In this document: in pieces, positions 42,994 through 51,931 of the stretch
Numbering within the stretch: position 1 is the stretch's first letter
Layout: each line of letters starts with the position of its first letter
DNA from: Actinomycetota bacterium
GTDB taxonomy: Bacteria > Actinomycetota > Actinomycetes > Propionibacteriales > Propionibacteriaceae
Length of the DNA: 64,000 bases
Direction: 5' to 3'
Assembly (NCBI GenBank): GCA_020161015.1
Contig: JAIUOT010000056.1
Coordinates: forward strand, 62,001 to 126,000
Translations under genes and position numbers: made by a program
Notes under the pieces: model-generated
The model's input: the letters and a program-made list of their open reading frames with translations, nothing else
Database searches by the model: none
What the model was told of the DNA's origin: nothing

Positions 42994-44889
42994 ATGTCAC
43001 GTGTGCGTCCGACCTTCGTCCGGAACGCCGTGGCGACGGTGCTCGCCGTCCTGCTCGCCCTGACCGGCGCCCTCGCCAACCCGGCCCCCGCGCAGGCGGC
43101 CTGGTCACGCCCCACCGGGCTGACCGCCACCAGCACCGCGACCACGTCGGTACGGCTGGCGTGGAAGGCCGTGAGCAAGGCGCCGGCCTACCGCGTGAAG
43201 TACGACGACAACTCCTCGATGCGCTCCCCCGCGTACCTCAAGGCGACCAGCGCGGGGATCGAGGTCACCGGGCTGAAGCCGGGCCGGACCTACTGGTTCA
43301 AGGTGCGCGTGATCAGCGCGAAGTCCGCGAGCCTCAGCTCCTACAGCGCCACCATCAAGGTCACCACCCGCAAGACCGGCGACTTCGGGCTGCTCAGCCC
43401 CTCCGGGCTGGCCGCCACCGCCGTCGGCGACTCGACCCTCACCCTGGCCTGGGCGCCCCGGGGGGACACCGACAACTACCGGGTGCGCTGGGCGACCAGC
43501 TCGAAGCTCACCGACGAGTCGTTCGTCCGGGTCACCGGCCCCGGCGCAGAGCTCACCGACCTCAGCCCCGGCGTCACCTACTACGTGAGTGTCCGGGTGA
43601 TCACCCCCGAGGGCACCAACCTCAGCCAGTACTCCCCGATGCTCGCGGTGAAGACGACCGGCAAGGCCAGCTTCGCTCCGCCGACCGGCCTCGCCGCGCG
43701 GGCGACCGCGACCACCACGGCCAGCGTCAGCTGGAAGGCCGTACCGGGCGCCACGCGCTACCGAATCAAGTACGACGCCACGCCGTGGACCAACTCCCAA
43801 TACGCCTCGTCCACCGGGACGAGCGTCGCGCTGACCGGGCTCAGGGCGTCCACCACCTACTCGGTCAAGGTGCGCATTCTCGACGAGTACGGCGACTTCG
43901 CCAGTGACTACTCCCAGGCCGTCACCGTCACCACCCCGTCCGAGCCGGCCCCGCTCCGGGTCGCGAGCTACAACGTCCGGTGCGCCACCTGCAGTTCCAG
44001 CCGCACGGAGGAGCGCCCCTGGACCGAGCGGCGTGACGCCGTGGTGTCGACGATCAACGCGGCCGACCCCGATGTGATCGGCTTCCAGGAGGCCCAGCAG
44101 TCGTGGATCACCGAGGACGGCAAGCTGGTCAACCGTGCGCAGTTCGAAGATCTGCTGGACCGCCTCGGCGAGCCGTGGGCCATCACCAACGCGTACCGCA
44201 ACAACTGTGTGAAGAGCACGACCCCGACCGACTGCGTCTACAAGGACCGCGGCGCGACGAACGGCACCCGGATCATGTACCGCACCGACCGCCTCGTGCT
44301 GGTCGACAAGGGCGCGGTCTCGCTCCCGCTCAGCCCCGAACACACCTACCCGCGCTGGCTCGCCTGGGCGGTCTTCACCCAGAAGTCCACCGGGCGGAGC
44401 TTCTTCTTCGGGGACATCCACTTCGAGCCCAACAACGACACCGGCGGCTCACTGCTGTATTACAACCTGCGCAAGGAGCAGGCCGCCACCGTGGTCGCAG
44501 CAATCGCGAAGCTGAACACCGACAAGCTGCCCGTCGTGCTGGTCGGCGATCCCAACTCGAACAAATGGGAGGCACCAAGCAACGCCCCGTACGACCTCTT
44601 CGTCGCGTCCGGCCTGGTGGATCCGCTCGGCAACACCTACCGGTCGTCCACCCCTGTCGGCGCGACCGTCGAGAAGCGGATCGGCACCAGCTTCAACAGC
44701 TACAACAACTTCGAGCGGTACGCCCGGCGTTCGGGCAACGTCAACGGCACCTACACCGACTACATCTTCACCACGCCGATGCGGGTCTCGGAGTGGGAGA
44801 CTGTCGTCGACGTCGACGCGAGCAACAACTTCGTCGGCGTGATCCCGTCCGACCACAACCTGATCCGGGCCACGGTCTGGCTGCCCTGA
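42994..44889 (+). CDS. Secreted FnIII + endonuclease/exonuclease/phosphatase-domain protein (second paralogue)
   Basis: The product is 631 aa. A signal peptide with cleavage near AQA-AWS (about residue 35) precedes three fibronectin-III domains (about 38-125, 132-222 and 228-318) and an EEP domain (about 325-631). The catalytic boxes look complete: IGFQEAQ, FFGDIHFEPNN, VGDPNSNKWEA and IPSDHNLIRATVWLP. It shares the CxxC (RCATC) and the whole EEP framework with its upstream neighbour. The likely role is a secreted nuclease or phosphodiesterase tethered by FnIII modules; the substrate cannot be told by eye. Confidence 0.87.
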   Translation: MSRVRPTFVRNAVATVLAVLLALTGALANPAPAQAAWSRPTGLTATSTATTSVRLAWKAVSKAPAYRVKYDDNSSMRSPAYLKATSAGIEVTGLKPGRTYWFKVRVISAKSASLSSYSATIKVTTRKTGDFGLLSPSGLAATAVGDSTLTLAWAPRGDTDNYRVRWATSSKLTDESFVRVTGPGAELTDLSPGVTYYVSVRVITPEGTNLSQYSPMLAVKTTGKASFAPPTGLAARATATTTASVSWKAVPGATRYRIKYDATPWTNSQYASSTGTSVALTGLRASTTYSVKVRILDEYGDFASDYSQAVTVTTPSEPAPLRVASYNVRCATCSSSRTEERPWTERRDAVVSTINAADPDVIGFQEAQQSWITEDGKLVNRAQFEDLLDRLGEPWAITNAYRNNCVKSTTPTDCVYKDRGATNGTRIMYRTDRLVLVDKGAVSLPLSPEHTYPRWLAWAVFTQKSTGRSFFFGDIHFEPNNDTGGSLLYYNLRKEQAATVVAAIAKLNTDKLPVVLVGDPNSNKWEAPSNAPYDLFVASGLVDPLGNTYRSSTPVGATVEKRIGTSFNSYNNFERYARRSGNVNGTYTDYIFTTPMRVSEWETVVDVDASNNFVGVIPSDHNLIRATVWLP

Positions 44890-44913
44890 GCCCGCACGGC
44901 CTCCCGGCGGCCG

Positions 44914-47424
44914 CTACCTCCGGGGCAGGGCGAACAGCCGGTCGATGACGCGCTCGGCGGAGTGCCCGTCGTCGTGCGCGTTGAACATCTCCTGCCAGGC
45001 GGTGTACTTGGCGGCATAGCCCGGCGCCTCGGCGTCGAGCGCCCGGACGGCGGCGACCACCGCGTCCTGGGTGAACAGCACCGGGCCGGGGGCCAGCTCC
45101 TCCAGGTCGAAGTACACCCCGCGGGTCTTGTCGCGGTACTTCTCGAGGTCCGGCACGAAGAAGATCATCGGCCGGCCGGTCACCGAGTAGTCGAACATCA
45201 CCGACGAGTAGTCGGTGATCATCGCGTCCGCGGCGAGGAACAGATCAGTCACGTGCGGGTAGCTGGTGACGTCGATCACGCCGGGCACCCGGACGTTCGA
45301 CCCGCTGCGCAGCGTCCGCGAGTGCCCCCGCAGCAGCAGGACGTAGTCGTCGCCCAGCAACCGCGCCATCTCGGGCAGGTCGAGGAAGTCGACCATCGTC
45401 TCCTCGTGGTCGTCCCGCCACGTCGGCGCGTAGAGCACCGCCTTCTGGTCGGGACGGATGCCGAGCAGCTCCCGGATCGCCTCGCCGGAGGAGGTCGACA
45501 TGGCGTCGTTGCGCGGGTAGCCCTCCTCCCAGATCGGCTTGTCCCACGCGTACGCCGAGCGGAAGATCCCGGTGCTGTGCGCGTTCTGGCTCAGCAGGAT
45601 GTCCCACTTGGCGCGCTCGAGGGCCAGGAAGTGCTGCTCGTCCTTGCTGAAGTTGGGACGGTCGAGGCCGATCCGCTTGAACATCGACCCGTGCCAGGTC
45701 TGGAGCACCACCTGGAACGGCTGGTGCCGGAACTTCTGCCGGATCCACTCGTTGATGATCACGTAGCGGCAGGTGCTGCGGGCGTCCCACCACTCGAGGG
45801 TGCCCTTGAGCACCGGCACCGCGCCCTCGGGGACGGCGACCGACAGGTCGAGCACCCCCCAGTACCGTGTCATCTCCGGGAACCGCCGGGCGACCTCGCG
45901 GTCGAGGGCGTAGGTGTTGCAGGTGGCGGCGCGGCCGTTGAAGCTCTCGAAGTAGATGGCCTCCTGCGGCTCGAACGTGCGCGCGTGGTACTCGGCCTTC
46001 AGCCGGGCCTGCTGGTAGTCGCCGACCAACTTGTCCTCGAGCGGAGCGCTCAGCAGGCAGGTGACGCGGCGTCCGGTGGTGACGCCGATGCGCACCTTGA
46101 GCCACATCCCGGTCGTGCGGATCGGCGTGCGCTGGATCAGGCCGGACGCGGCCCCGACGCGGAACCAGGCGCCGCCGGCGGTACGCCCGCGCAGCACGTA
46201 GGAGCCGGTCTGCGGCGGCAGCTCGGGCTGGCCCCAGGTGCTGATCAGCAGTGGAGCGAACGCCTCGAAGCGGTCGCCGTCCAGCGTGAGGTCGACCTCG
46301 AGGTCCTGCCGGGGGCCGGTGAGCACCAGGCTCGCGCCGTCCAGATCGCCGAGCACCCGCCCGCGGTAGCGCAGTCCGAACGGCTCGTCGGTGAGCTCGA
46401 CGTCCTCGACCAGCAGCATCGCCGTGGTGTCGCGCACGCACAGCGCGCCGCCCTCACCGGTGTAGGCGTAGCGGACCTCCCCGGCCGCCGGCGCGGCGTC
46501 GTGCTCGTCGAGCCCGCTGGCCACCACCGCCCTGTTGCCGGCGGTGTCGGTCACCTCGATCCGGTGGTCGGCCACAGCGAGGGACGCTCCGAGGTCCTCG
46601 GGGTTGTTCGCCTCCTCGCGCTCCTCCTCCGGGTACTCGCTGATCGCGGGGAGCCCGGGCGCGGGCAGCTCGCCCGCCAGCCGGTAGGTGCCGTCGGCCT
46701 CCGCCGCCACCGCGAGGGCCACCCGTCCCCCCTCCGACACCAGCGCGGCGTGCGCGACCGGGAACTGCGGCGCCCGCACGACCACCTCGACCCGGTCGCC
46801 GGCGAAGCTGGTCGACAGGCCCAGCGCTTCGGGCACCCGCAGCTGGAAGCCCAGCCCGGTCTTCGCGTCCCACACCGGCAGCACCTGACGATCACCGGCG
46901 GTCCGGGCGACGAGGTAGCCGGCGGTGCCGGTCTTCGCCCGGGTGCGGAAGGTGCCGGTGACCACGCGGTCGCCGCTGTCGACGCGCACCGAGACCGTCC
47001 ACGCGTCACCGGCCCGGCCGGCCAGCAGCGGCGCGAGGTCGAGGGTGGCGACGAAGGCGAACTCGCCGTAGTCCACGGGCATCAGCCGGGCACCGATGTT
47101 GGCCGCGCTGTCGTAGCGCAGGGTGGCGGGCACCTCGGTCCTGCGCCCCGTGCGGTGGTTGCGGAGGACCAGCGTGATCGTGGGCGCGACGTCGTTGCTG
47201 CCCGTCCCGCGCTCGAAGGCCCAGCCGGACAGCTCGAAGCGGGTCTCGTCCACCCACCGTCCGGACTGGAGGCGCGCGACCCAGCCGACCTGCTGGTCGG
47301 TGAAGCGGTTGACCACGCTGCGGTAGGCGCGCCGGCCCAGCAGGTAGCCCGAGTAGAGGAAGGAGAACCGGGACCGTTTCGCCTTGCGAACCAGCGTCTC
47401 GACCCGGTTGAACTTCTGCGCCAT
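44914..47424 (-). CDS. CDP-glycerol glycerophosphotransferase (TagF/TagB family) with long N-terminal region
   Basis: The product is 836 aa. The last 400 residues or so are the glycerophosphotransferase domain: VLQTWHGSMFKRIGLDRPNF, LYAPTWRDD, VLLLRGHSRTL, TDYSSVMFDYSVTGRPMIFF and the typical ending LEKYRDKTRGVYFDLEEL. These enzymes add glycerol-phosphate from CDP-glycerol to a teichoic-acid chain. The first 430 residues are mostly beta-strand-like, without a family I can name; comparable N-terminal regions occur in other actinobacterial members. Next upstream is the gene for a CDP-glycerol-type cytidylyltransferase fusion, which would supply its donor. Confidence 0.9.
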   Translation of the reverse strand: MAQKFNRVETLVRKAKRSRFSFLYSGYLLGRRAYRSVVNRFTDQQVGWVARLQSGRWVDETRFELSGWAFERGTGSNDVAPTITLVLRNHRTGRRTEVPATLRYDSAANIGARLMPVDYGEFAFVATLDLAPLLAGRAGDAWTVSVRVDSGDRVVTGTFRTRAKTGTAGYLVARTAGDRQVLPVWDAKTGLGFQLRVPEALGLSTSFAGDRVEVVVRAPQFPVAHAALVSEGGRVALAVAAEADGTYRLAGELPAPGLPAISEYPEEEREEANNPEDLGASLAVADHRIEVTDTAGNRAVVASGLDEHDAAPAAGEVRYAYTGEGGALCVRDTTAMLLVEDVELTDEPFGLRYRGRVLGDLDGASLVLTGPRQDLEVDLTLDGDRFEAFAPLLISTWGQPELPPQTGSYVLRGRTAGGAWFRVGAASGLIQRTPIRTTGMWLKVRIGVTTGRRVTCLLSAPLEDKLVGDYQQARLKAEYHARTFEPQEAIYFESFNGRAATCNTYALDREVARRFPEMTRYWGVLDLSVAVPEGAVPVLKGTLEWWDARSTCRYVIINEWIRQKFRHQPFQVVLQTWHGSMFKRIGLDRPNFSKDEQHFLALERAKWDILLSQNAHSTGIFRSAYAWDKPIWEEGYPRNDAMSTSSGEAIRELLGIRPDQKAVLYAPTWRDDHEETMVDFLDLPEMARLLGDDYVLLLRGHSRTLRSGSNVRVPGVIDVTSYPHVTDLFLAADAMITDYSSVMFDYSVTGRPMIFFVPDLEKYRDKTRGVYFDLEELAPGPVLFTQDAVVAAVRALDAEAPGYAAKYTAWQEMFNAHDDGHSAERVIDRLFALPRR

Positions 47425-47477
47425 GCGTTCCTCGTCGATTCAGCGGTGTCCTGCCCGGTCCCTGGTGACCGGGCTGC

Positions 47478-48815
47478 TCACTCGAAGATAGCCGCGCCGG
47501 CCCTCGCCTGCTCGATGATGTCCGCCATGGCGATCGATTCGGCGGCCCTCAGCTTGAACGACTCGGGGGTGCGGTTGCGGATCATGAAGGCGAACTCGGC
47601 CAGTTCGTAGCGCAGGCCGTCGCCGTCGAACTTGTAGTAGTACTTCTTGTTCTTCGACTGGTCCTCGAAACGGGTCTCGAAGTACTCGGTGAGCCACCAC
47701 GGCGCAGGGACGTAGACGTAGCCGGCCGAGCCGGCGACGATCAGCTCGCCCTCGGCCTTGACGCCGATCCCCGTCCGGGCGGACGCGGTCCCGTGCGGGT
47801 AGTCCACGTCGATGCGGCTGAACACCTCCACCGGCGAGTCTGCCGGCTTCAGCGACCGCGTGGTGACCTTGGTGAAGTCGGTGCCCAGCAGCTTGACCAC
47901 GGCGAGCAACGGGTAGGTGGCCAGCTCGGAGATGCTTCCCCCGTCCGGACCCTCCAGCTCGCGGCCGGACTTCACGATCTTGGTGAAGGTGGCGTCGACC
48001 GAGCGCACCTGGCCGATCGAGCCGCTGCGGGCGACCGCGACCATGCGCTGGAAGCCGGGGGCGAAGGCGGTCTTCACGGCCTCCAGCAGCACGACCTCGT
48101 GCCGGGTCGCCAGTTCGAACAGCTCGGTGGTCTGCGCCTTGGTGAGCGTCATCGGCTTCTCGCACAACACGTGGACGCCGGCCTCGATCGCCTGCCGTGC
48201 GTAGGCGTAGTGGGTGTCGTGCGGGGTGGCGACGTACACCGCGTCCACGTGCTTGAGCAGGTCCTCGACGTTCTCGTTGGCCCACTCGAGCTCCAGGCGC
48301 TCGGCGAACGCCTTCGCCGACTCGAAGCGGCGGCTGTAGACGGCCTCCACCGAGACCCCGGACACGTACCGCGCCTCGGCGACGAAGCGGGCGGCGATGC
48401 GCCCGGAGCCGATGACGCCCAGCCGGATCACGCCGGCGCTCTCGTTGCGGAGCTGGGTGCTGGACACGCCCTTGGTGCGGTCGAGGTAGATCACCTTGCA
48501 GTAGTCGTTGAGGTAGTCGAACTTGCCCAGCCAGTCCGAGCCGATCGCGAAGATGTCGACGCCGTGCTTCTGGATGTCCTGGACCTTCTGGCCCTCGTAC
48601 TCCTCGATGATGATCTCGTCGGCCAGGCCGCTGTCCTGCACGTTGCGGATGCGGTCCATCAGGCTCTGCCGCACGTTCAGCTTGCCGCGGGAGTCGTCGT
48701 AGTTCTCGGTCGTGACGCCGACGATCAGGTAGTCGCCCAGCGCCTTCGCTCGTTCCAGCAGGCGCCGGTGCCCTTCGTGGAACAGGTCGAAGGTTCCGTA
48801 CGTGATCACCCGCAT
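47478..48815 (-). CDS. Fusion of TagD-like glycerol-3-phosphate cytidylyltransferase and Gfo/Idh/MocA oxidoreductase
   Basis: The product is 445 aa, behind GGAGGA. Residues 1-128 are a nucleotidyltransferase of the TagD type: ITYGTFDLFHEGHRRLLERA with the HxGH motif, IGSDWLGKFDYLNDYCKVIY, and RTKGVSSTQLR. This would make CDP-glycerol from CTP and glycerol-3-phosphate. Residues about 130-445 are an NAD(P)-dependent oxidoreductase (IRLGVIGSGRIAARFV, YVATPHDTHYAYARQAIEAG, HVLCEKPMTL). The second half may supply or modify the polyol phosphate, but that is inference. It lies just upstream of the glycerophosphotransferase gene and diverges from a glycosyltransferase. Confidence 0.92.
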   Translation of the reverse strand: MRVITYGTFDLFHEGHRRLLERAKALGDYLIVGVTTENYDDSRGKLNVRQSLMDRIRNVQDSGLADEIIIEEYEGQKVQDIQKHGVDIFAIGSDWLGKFDYLNDYCKVIYLDRTKGVSSTQLRNESAGVIRLGVIGSGRIAARFVAEARYVSGVSVEAVYSRRFESAKAFAERLELEWANENVEDLLKHVDAVYVATPHDTHYAYARQAIEAGVHVLCEKPMTLTKAQTTELFELATRHEVVLLEAVKTAFAPGFQRMVAVARSGSIGQVRSVDATFTKIVKSGRELEGPDGGSISELATYPLLAVVKLLGTDFTKVTTRSLKPADSPVEVFSRIDVDYPHGTASARTGIGVKAEGELIVAGSAGYVYVPAPWWLTEYFETRFEDQSKNKKYYYKFDGDGLRYELAEFAFMIRNRTPESFKLRAAESIAMADIIEQARAGAAIFE

Positions 48816-48934
48816 GCGCGTCCTCCCGCTGGTCGTCGTCGCCCGGCCCCGCCCCGGCCTGTGGAGTCGGAGCCCCGTGGCGCGGGGGCCGCCATGCTTA
48901 GATTGTCGCAGATCCGCACCCGAGGAGTTGCGAC

Positions 48935-50599
48935 GTGAAGCTGCCCGGCCCCCTGCGCCGTCTCGCCCGCAAGGCCCGCACCGTTGTGCAGGGACCGCCC
49001 GCGAAGAAGGATGCGCCGAAGCCCGCCGTCCGTCCGCTGGAGCCGGTGCCGGAGCTCACGCCGTTCCCGAAGGCGCTCTACCTCTACGCGGTCAACGCCC
49101 TCCCCCGCGCCTACGCCGGACGCAGCGCGTCGATCATCGCCAAGGCCCGCATCTTCGCCGAACAGGCGGGCGTGGAGTCACGGCTGGTGACGTTCCTGCA
49201 CTCGACGGAACTCGCGGACATCGAGCACGACCTGCGGGAGCGCGGGGTGATCGGGGACACCCTGCGGCTGGAGTGCCTGCACGACTACTACCCCGACGAC
49301 ACCACCTGGGACGGCCCCGACGTCGAGCACCCCCTGGAGGAGCCGGGCCTGCACTGGGTGAAGGACCCGGACTGGGAGATCTACCGGTTCTTCGACGCCG
49401 AGGGCGTCTACCGCTTCTACAAGCGCTACGACTACGCCGGGCGGATGATCGTCCGGGACTTCTTCAGCCCGAACCGGGCCCGGACGCTGCGGGAGGAGTT
49501 CCGCCCCAACGGCACGCTGCGCCGACGGGTGTACATGGACCTGCACCACAACCTGCCACGGCAGGAGATCCACTACCGGGCCGACCAGACGCCGTCCTTC
49601 ACGGTGTGGTGGGTGATCGACCCGGAGACCCAGCAGCGCAGCGTGGAGCGGGTGACGGTCTTCGACCACGAGGCCCGTCCGGTGGAGGTGCACGACAGCC
49701 TCGACCCGATCAACCACCTGTGCCTGGACCGCCTGATCGGCGACGACCACGCCTTCATCATGTGCGAGGACCGCTACCTGGACCGCTACCTGCTCAGCTA
49801 CTCCCGGGCGAACGCCAAGTCCATCTACGTGTTCCACAACGCGCACATCAAGGAGCCGTACAACGACATCACCGCCATCCGCCCCGGCTTCCGTCCGGTG
49901 CTGGAGGCTCGCGACCGCGTGGACGCCGTGGTCTTCCTCACCGCTACCCAGCGGGCGGAGGCCGAGGCGAGGTACGGGCGCGCCGACTCGTTCAAGGTTC
50001 TGCCGCACTCGGTGCGCCCCCCGAAGGAGGAGCCCGGGGTCGAACGCGACCCGAACCTGGTCGTGATGATGGCCCGGCTCGACCGCCAGAAGCAGGTCGA
50101 CCACGCGATCGAGGCGTTCGCCATGGTGGTGGCGAAGCTGCCCAAGGCCCGGCTGGAGATCTACGGCAAGGGCCCCGACCTGCCCGCGCTGAAGAACCTG
50201 GTCTCCGATCTCGGCCTGGGCCGGCAGGTGAAGCTGATGGGGTTCACGAAGCAGCCGAACCTGGCCTACCAGCGGGCGTCCCTGTGCATCATGAGCAGTC
50301 GCTACGAGGGGGCACCACTGACGCTCCAGGAGTCGATGAGCTACGGGTGCCCGGTGATCAGCTACGACCTGCGCTACGGCCCGGCCGACATCATCGACGA
50401 CGGCGTGAACGGCCTCCTCGTGCCCTACGGAAACCGCAGGGCACTCGCCGAACGGATCGTCGCCACGCTCCAGGACCCGGCGCTGCTCCAGCGGCTGTCT
50501 GCGGCGGCCCGCGTGCGGGCGGCGGACTTCAGCGAGGAGGCCTTCGCCGCGCGGTGGAGCGCCCTGTTCACCGAGCTCGACGCGAAGGGCTGGGACTAG
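48935..50599 (+). CDS. Glycosyltransferase family 4 protein (TagE/poly(glycerol-phosphate) glucosyltransferase-like)
   Basis: The start is the GTG at 48935, after GAGGAG. The product is 554 aa. The N-terminal half contains the beta-rich insert seen in TagE-like enzymes (YRFFDAEGVYRFYKRYDYAG, GTLRRRVYMDLHHNL). The C-terminal half is a GT4 Rossmann domain: VVMMARLDRQKQVDHAIEAF, LEIYGKGPDLPAL and YEGAPLTLQESMSYGCPVIS with the E-x7-E-type donor site. It probably glycosylates the glycerol-phosphate polymer. A strong terminator-like hairpin follows. Confidence 0.88.
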   Translation: MKLPGPLRRLARKARTVVQGPPAKKDAPKPAVRPLEPVPELTPFPKALYLYAVNALPRAYAGRSASIIAKARIFAEQAGVESRLVTFLHSTELADIEHDLRERGVIGDTLRLECLHDYYPDDTTWDGPDVEHPLEEPGLHWVKDPDWEIYRFFDAEGVYRFYKRYDYAGRMIVRDFFSPNRARTLREEFRPNGTLRRRVYMDLHHNLPRQEIHYRADQTPSFTVWWVIDPETQQRSVERVTVFDHEARPVEVHDSLDPINHLCLDRLIGDDHAFIMCEDRYLDRYLLSYSRANAKSIYVFHNAHIKEPYNDITAIRPGFRPVLEARDRVDAVVFLTATQRAEAEARYGRADSFKVLPHSVRPPKEEPGVERDPNLVVMMARLDRQKQVDHAIEAFAMVVAKLPKARLEIYGKGPDLPALKNLVSDLGLGRQVKLMGFTKQPNLAYQRASLCIMSSRYEGAPLTLQESMSYGCPVISYDLRYGPADIIDDGVNGLLVPYGNRRALAERIVATLQDPALLQRLSAAARVRAADFSEEAFAARWSALFTELDAKGWD

Positions 50600-50649
50600 T
50601 CCCACACAGGGCGGCCCTTCCACCCTGCCGCGTCCCCGCACTAGGGTAA

Positions 50650-50683
50650 ACGCCCGGGCGCGGAGCGCAGTGCGCCCGGGCGT
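50650..50683. terminator. Perfect GC-rich hairpin after the GT4 gene
   Basis: Arms ACGCCCGGGCGC (50650-50661) and GCGCCCGGGCGT (50672-50683) pair perfectly over 12 bp with a 10-base loop, 50 bases past the stop. Confidence 0.65.
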
Positions 50684-50724
50684 GGCTCCACAGGCGGGTG
50701 CCCGCACGTCTCGGGGAGGGCCGC

Positions 50725-51879
50725 GTGGTCGAGGAACTGATCGTCCGGACCCGGGCTGAAGCCGGGCGGAACGCGGTGGACGTCCTTCCTGGCGGGCACC
50801 TCTTCATCGAGACCGACTCCCCGATTGACACCTCGCTCACGCCGTGGGTGCCGCTGCTCACCCCGATCGCGATGCGCCGCGGCGCACGCCTCCGGCTAGA
50901 CGGCCCGGTGGCCACCGGTGCCCTGCCCGCCAGCCGCGCTGCCCAGAAGATCCTCGCCGGATGGCACACCAACCTCACGGAGGTCGACGTCGAGGCGACC
51001 TGGGTGGACCCGGCGCCCAGCGGCACGGGGGTGGGGCTGTTCTTCTCCGGGGGCGTCGACTCGTTCTACAGCGCGCTCGACCACAGCGGCGAAGTGACGC
51101 ACCTGATCTTCGTCACCGGCTTCGACATCGGCCTCAGGAAGGACTGGCTGGACGAGCGCGCGCGTGCGGCAGTGGGCGAGATCGCCGAGGAGCTCGGGGT
51201 GGAGCTCCTCACCGCGCGCACGAACCTTCGACGACTCTCGAACCGCTGGTGCAGCTGGGGCAAGCAGTACCACGGGGCCGCGCTGGCGGGTATCGCCCAC
51301 CTCTTCTCTCCGGTGATCGGGACGGCGATCATCCCGTCCAGCCACGCCCACCCGTGGGGCTCGGATCCCGAACTCGATCCCCTGTGGTCCAGCACGGTGC
51401 GCATCCTCCACGATCGCCCGGCCAGCCGGCTCGCCAAGACGGCCCGCGTCGCGGACTCCGACCTCGCCATGCGCCACCTCCGGGTCTGCTACTGCACCCA
51501 TCCCGGCGAGTACAACTGCGGGCGCTGCGAGAAGTGCCTGCGGACGATGATCGCTCTCTACGGCGTCGGCGCGCTCGAGCGATCGGACACCTTCCCCCAC
51601 GCACTCAGCCCCCGGGCCATCGCCGGGCTGGAGCTCAAGGCCGGGGGGATCGACTTCGCGCGCGAGAATCTCGCCCAACTGCGGAGCATGCCCGTGCGCG
51701 ACCGGCGGATCGAGTGGGCACTGGCCCTCGCCCTCGCCCTCGCCCCCCTTCGCGGAGGGTTGCGGACGTGGACGAGATCGCTGCGCCGCTCACTCCAGGC
51801 GATACGCCGATGGGCCCACCGCGTGCGTCGCGGGCTCGGACGCCGCCTGCGCCCCGGGCAGTCGGCCGCCCCGGGATAG
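50725..51879 (+). CDS. PP-loop ATP-pyrophosphatase-like protein of unknown substrate
   Basis: The start is taken as the GTG at 50725 (VVEELIVRTRAEAG) after GGGGAGGG; a GTG at 50698 would add nine residues. The product is about 384 aa. The PP-loop is LFFSGGVDSFYSAL (near residue 105), the signature of adenine nucleotide alpha-hydrolase enzymes such as QueC and tRNA-thiolation enzymes. A Cys set CYCTHPGEYNCGRCEKCLRT (near 260-280) could bind zinc or act in thiol transfer. The Arg-rich C-terminus (about 330-384) is odd and possibly disordered or membrane-facing. It sits within cell-surface genes. I cannot name the product of the reaction. Confidence 0.75.
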   Translation: MVEELIVRTRAEAGRNAVDVLPGGHLFIETDSPIDTSLTPWVPLLTPIAMRRGARLRLDGPVATGALPASRAAQKILAGWHTNLTEVDVEATWVDPAPSGTGVGLFFSGGVDSFYSALDHSGEVTHLIFVTGFDIGLRKDWLDERARAAVGEIAEELGVELLTARTNLRRLSNRWCSWGKQYHGAALAGIAHLFSPVIGTAIIPSSHAHPWGSDPELDPLWSSTVRILHDRPASRLAKTARVADSDLAMRHLRVCYCTHPGEYNCGRCEKCLRTMIALYGVGALERSDTFPHALSPRAIAGLELKAGGIDFARENLAQLRSMPVRDRRIEWALALALALAPLRGGLRTWTRSLRRSLQAIRRWAHRVRRGLGRRLRPGQSAAPG

Positions 51880-51931
51880 GGGAAGTTCCCGTACCGCCGA
51901 CTCCCGGCGAGCCGAGCCGGGAAGAGCCGTC

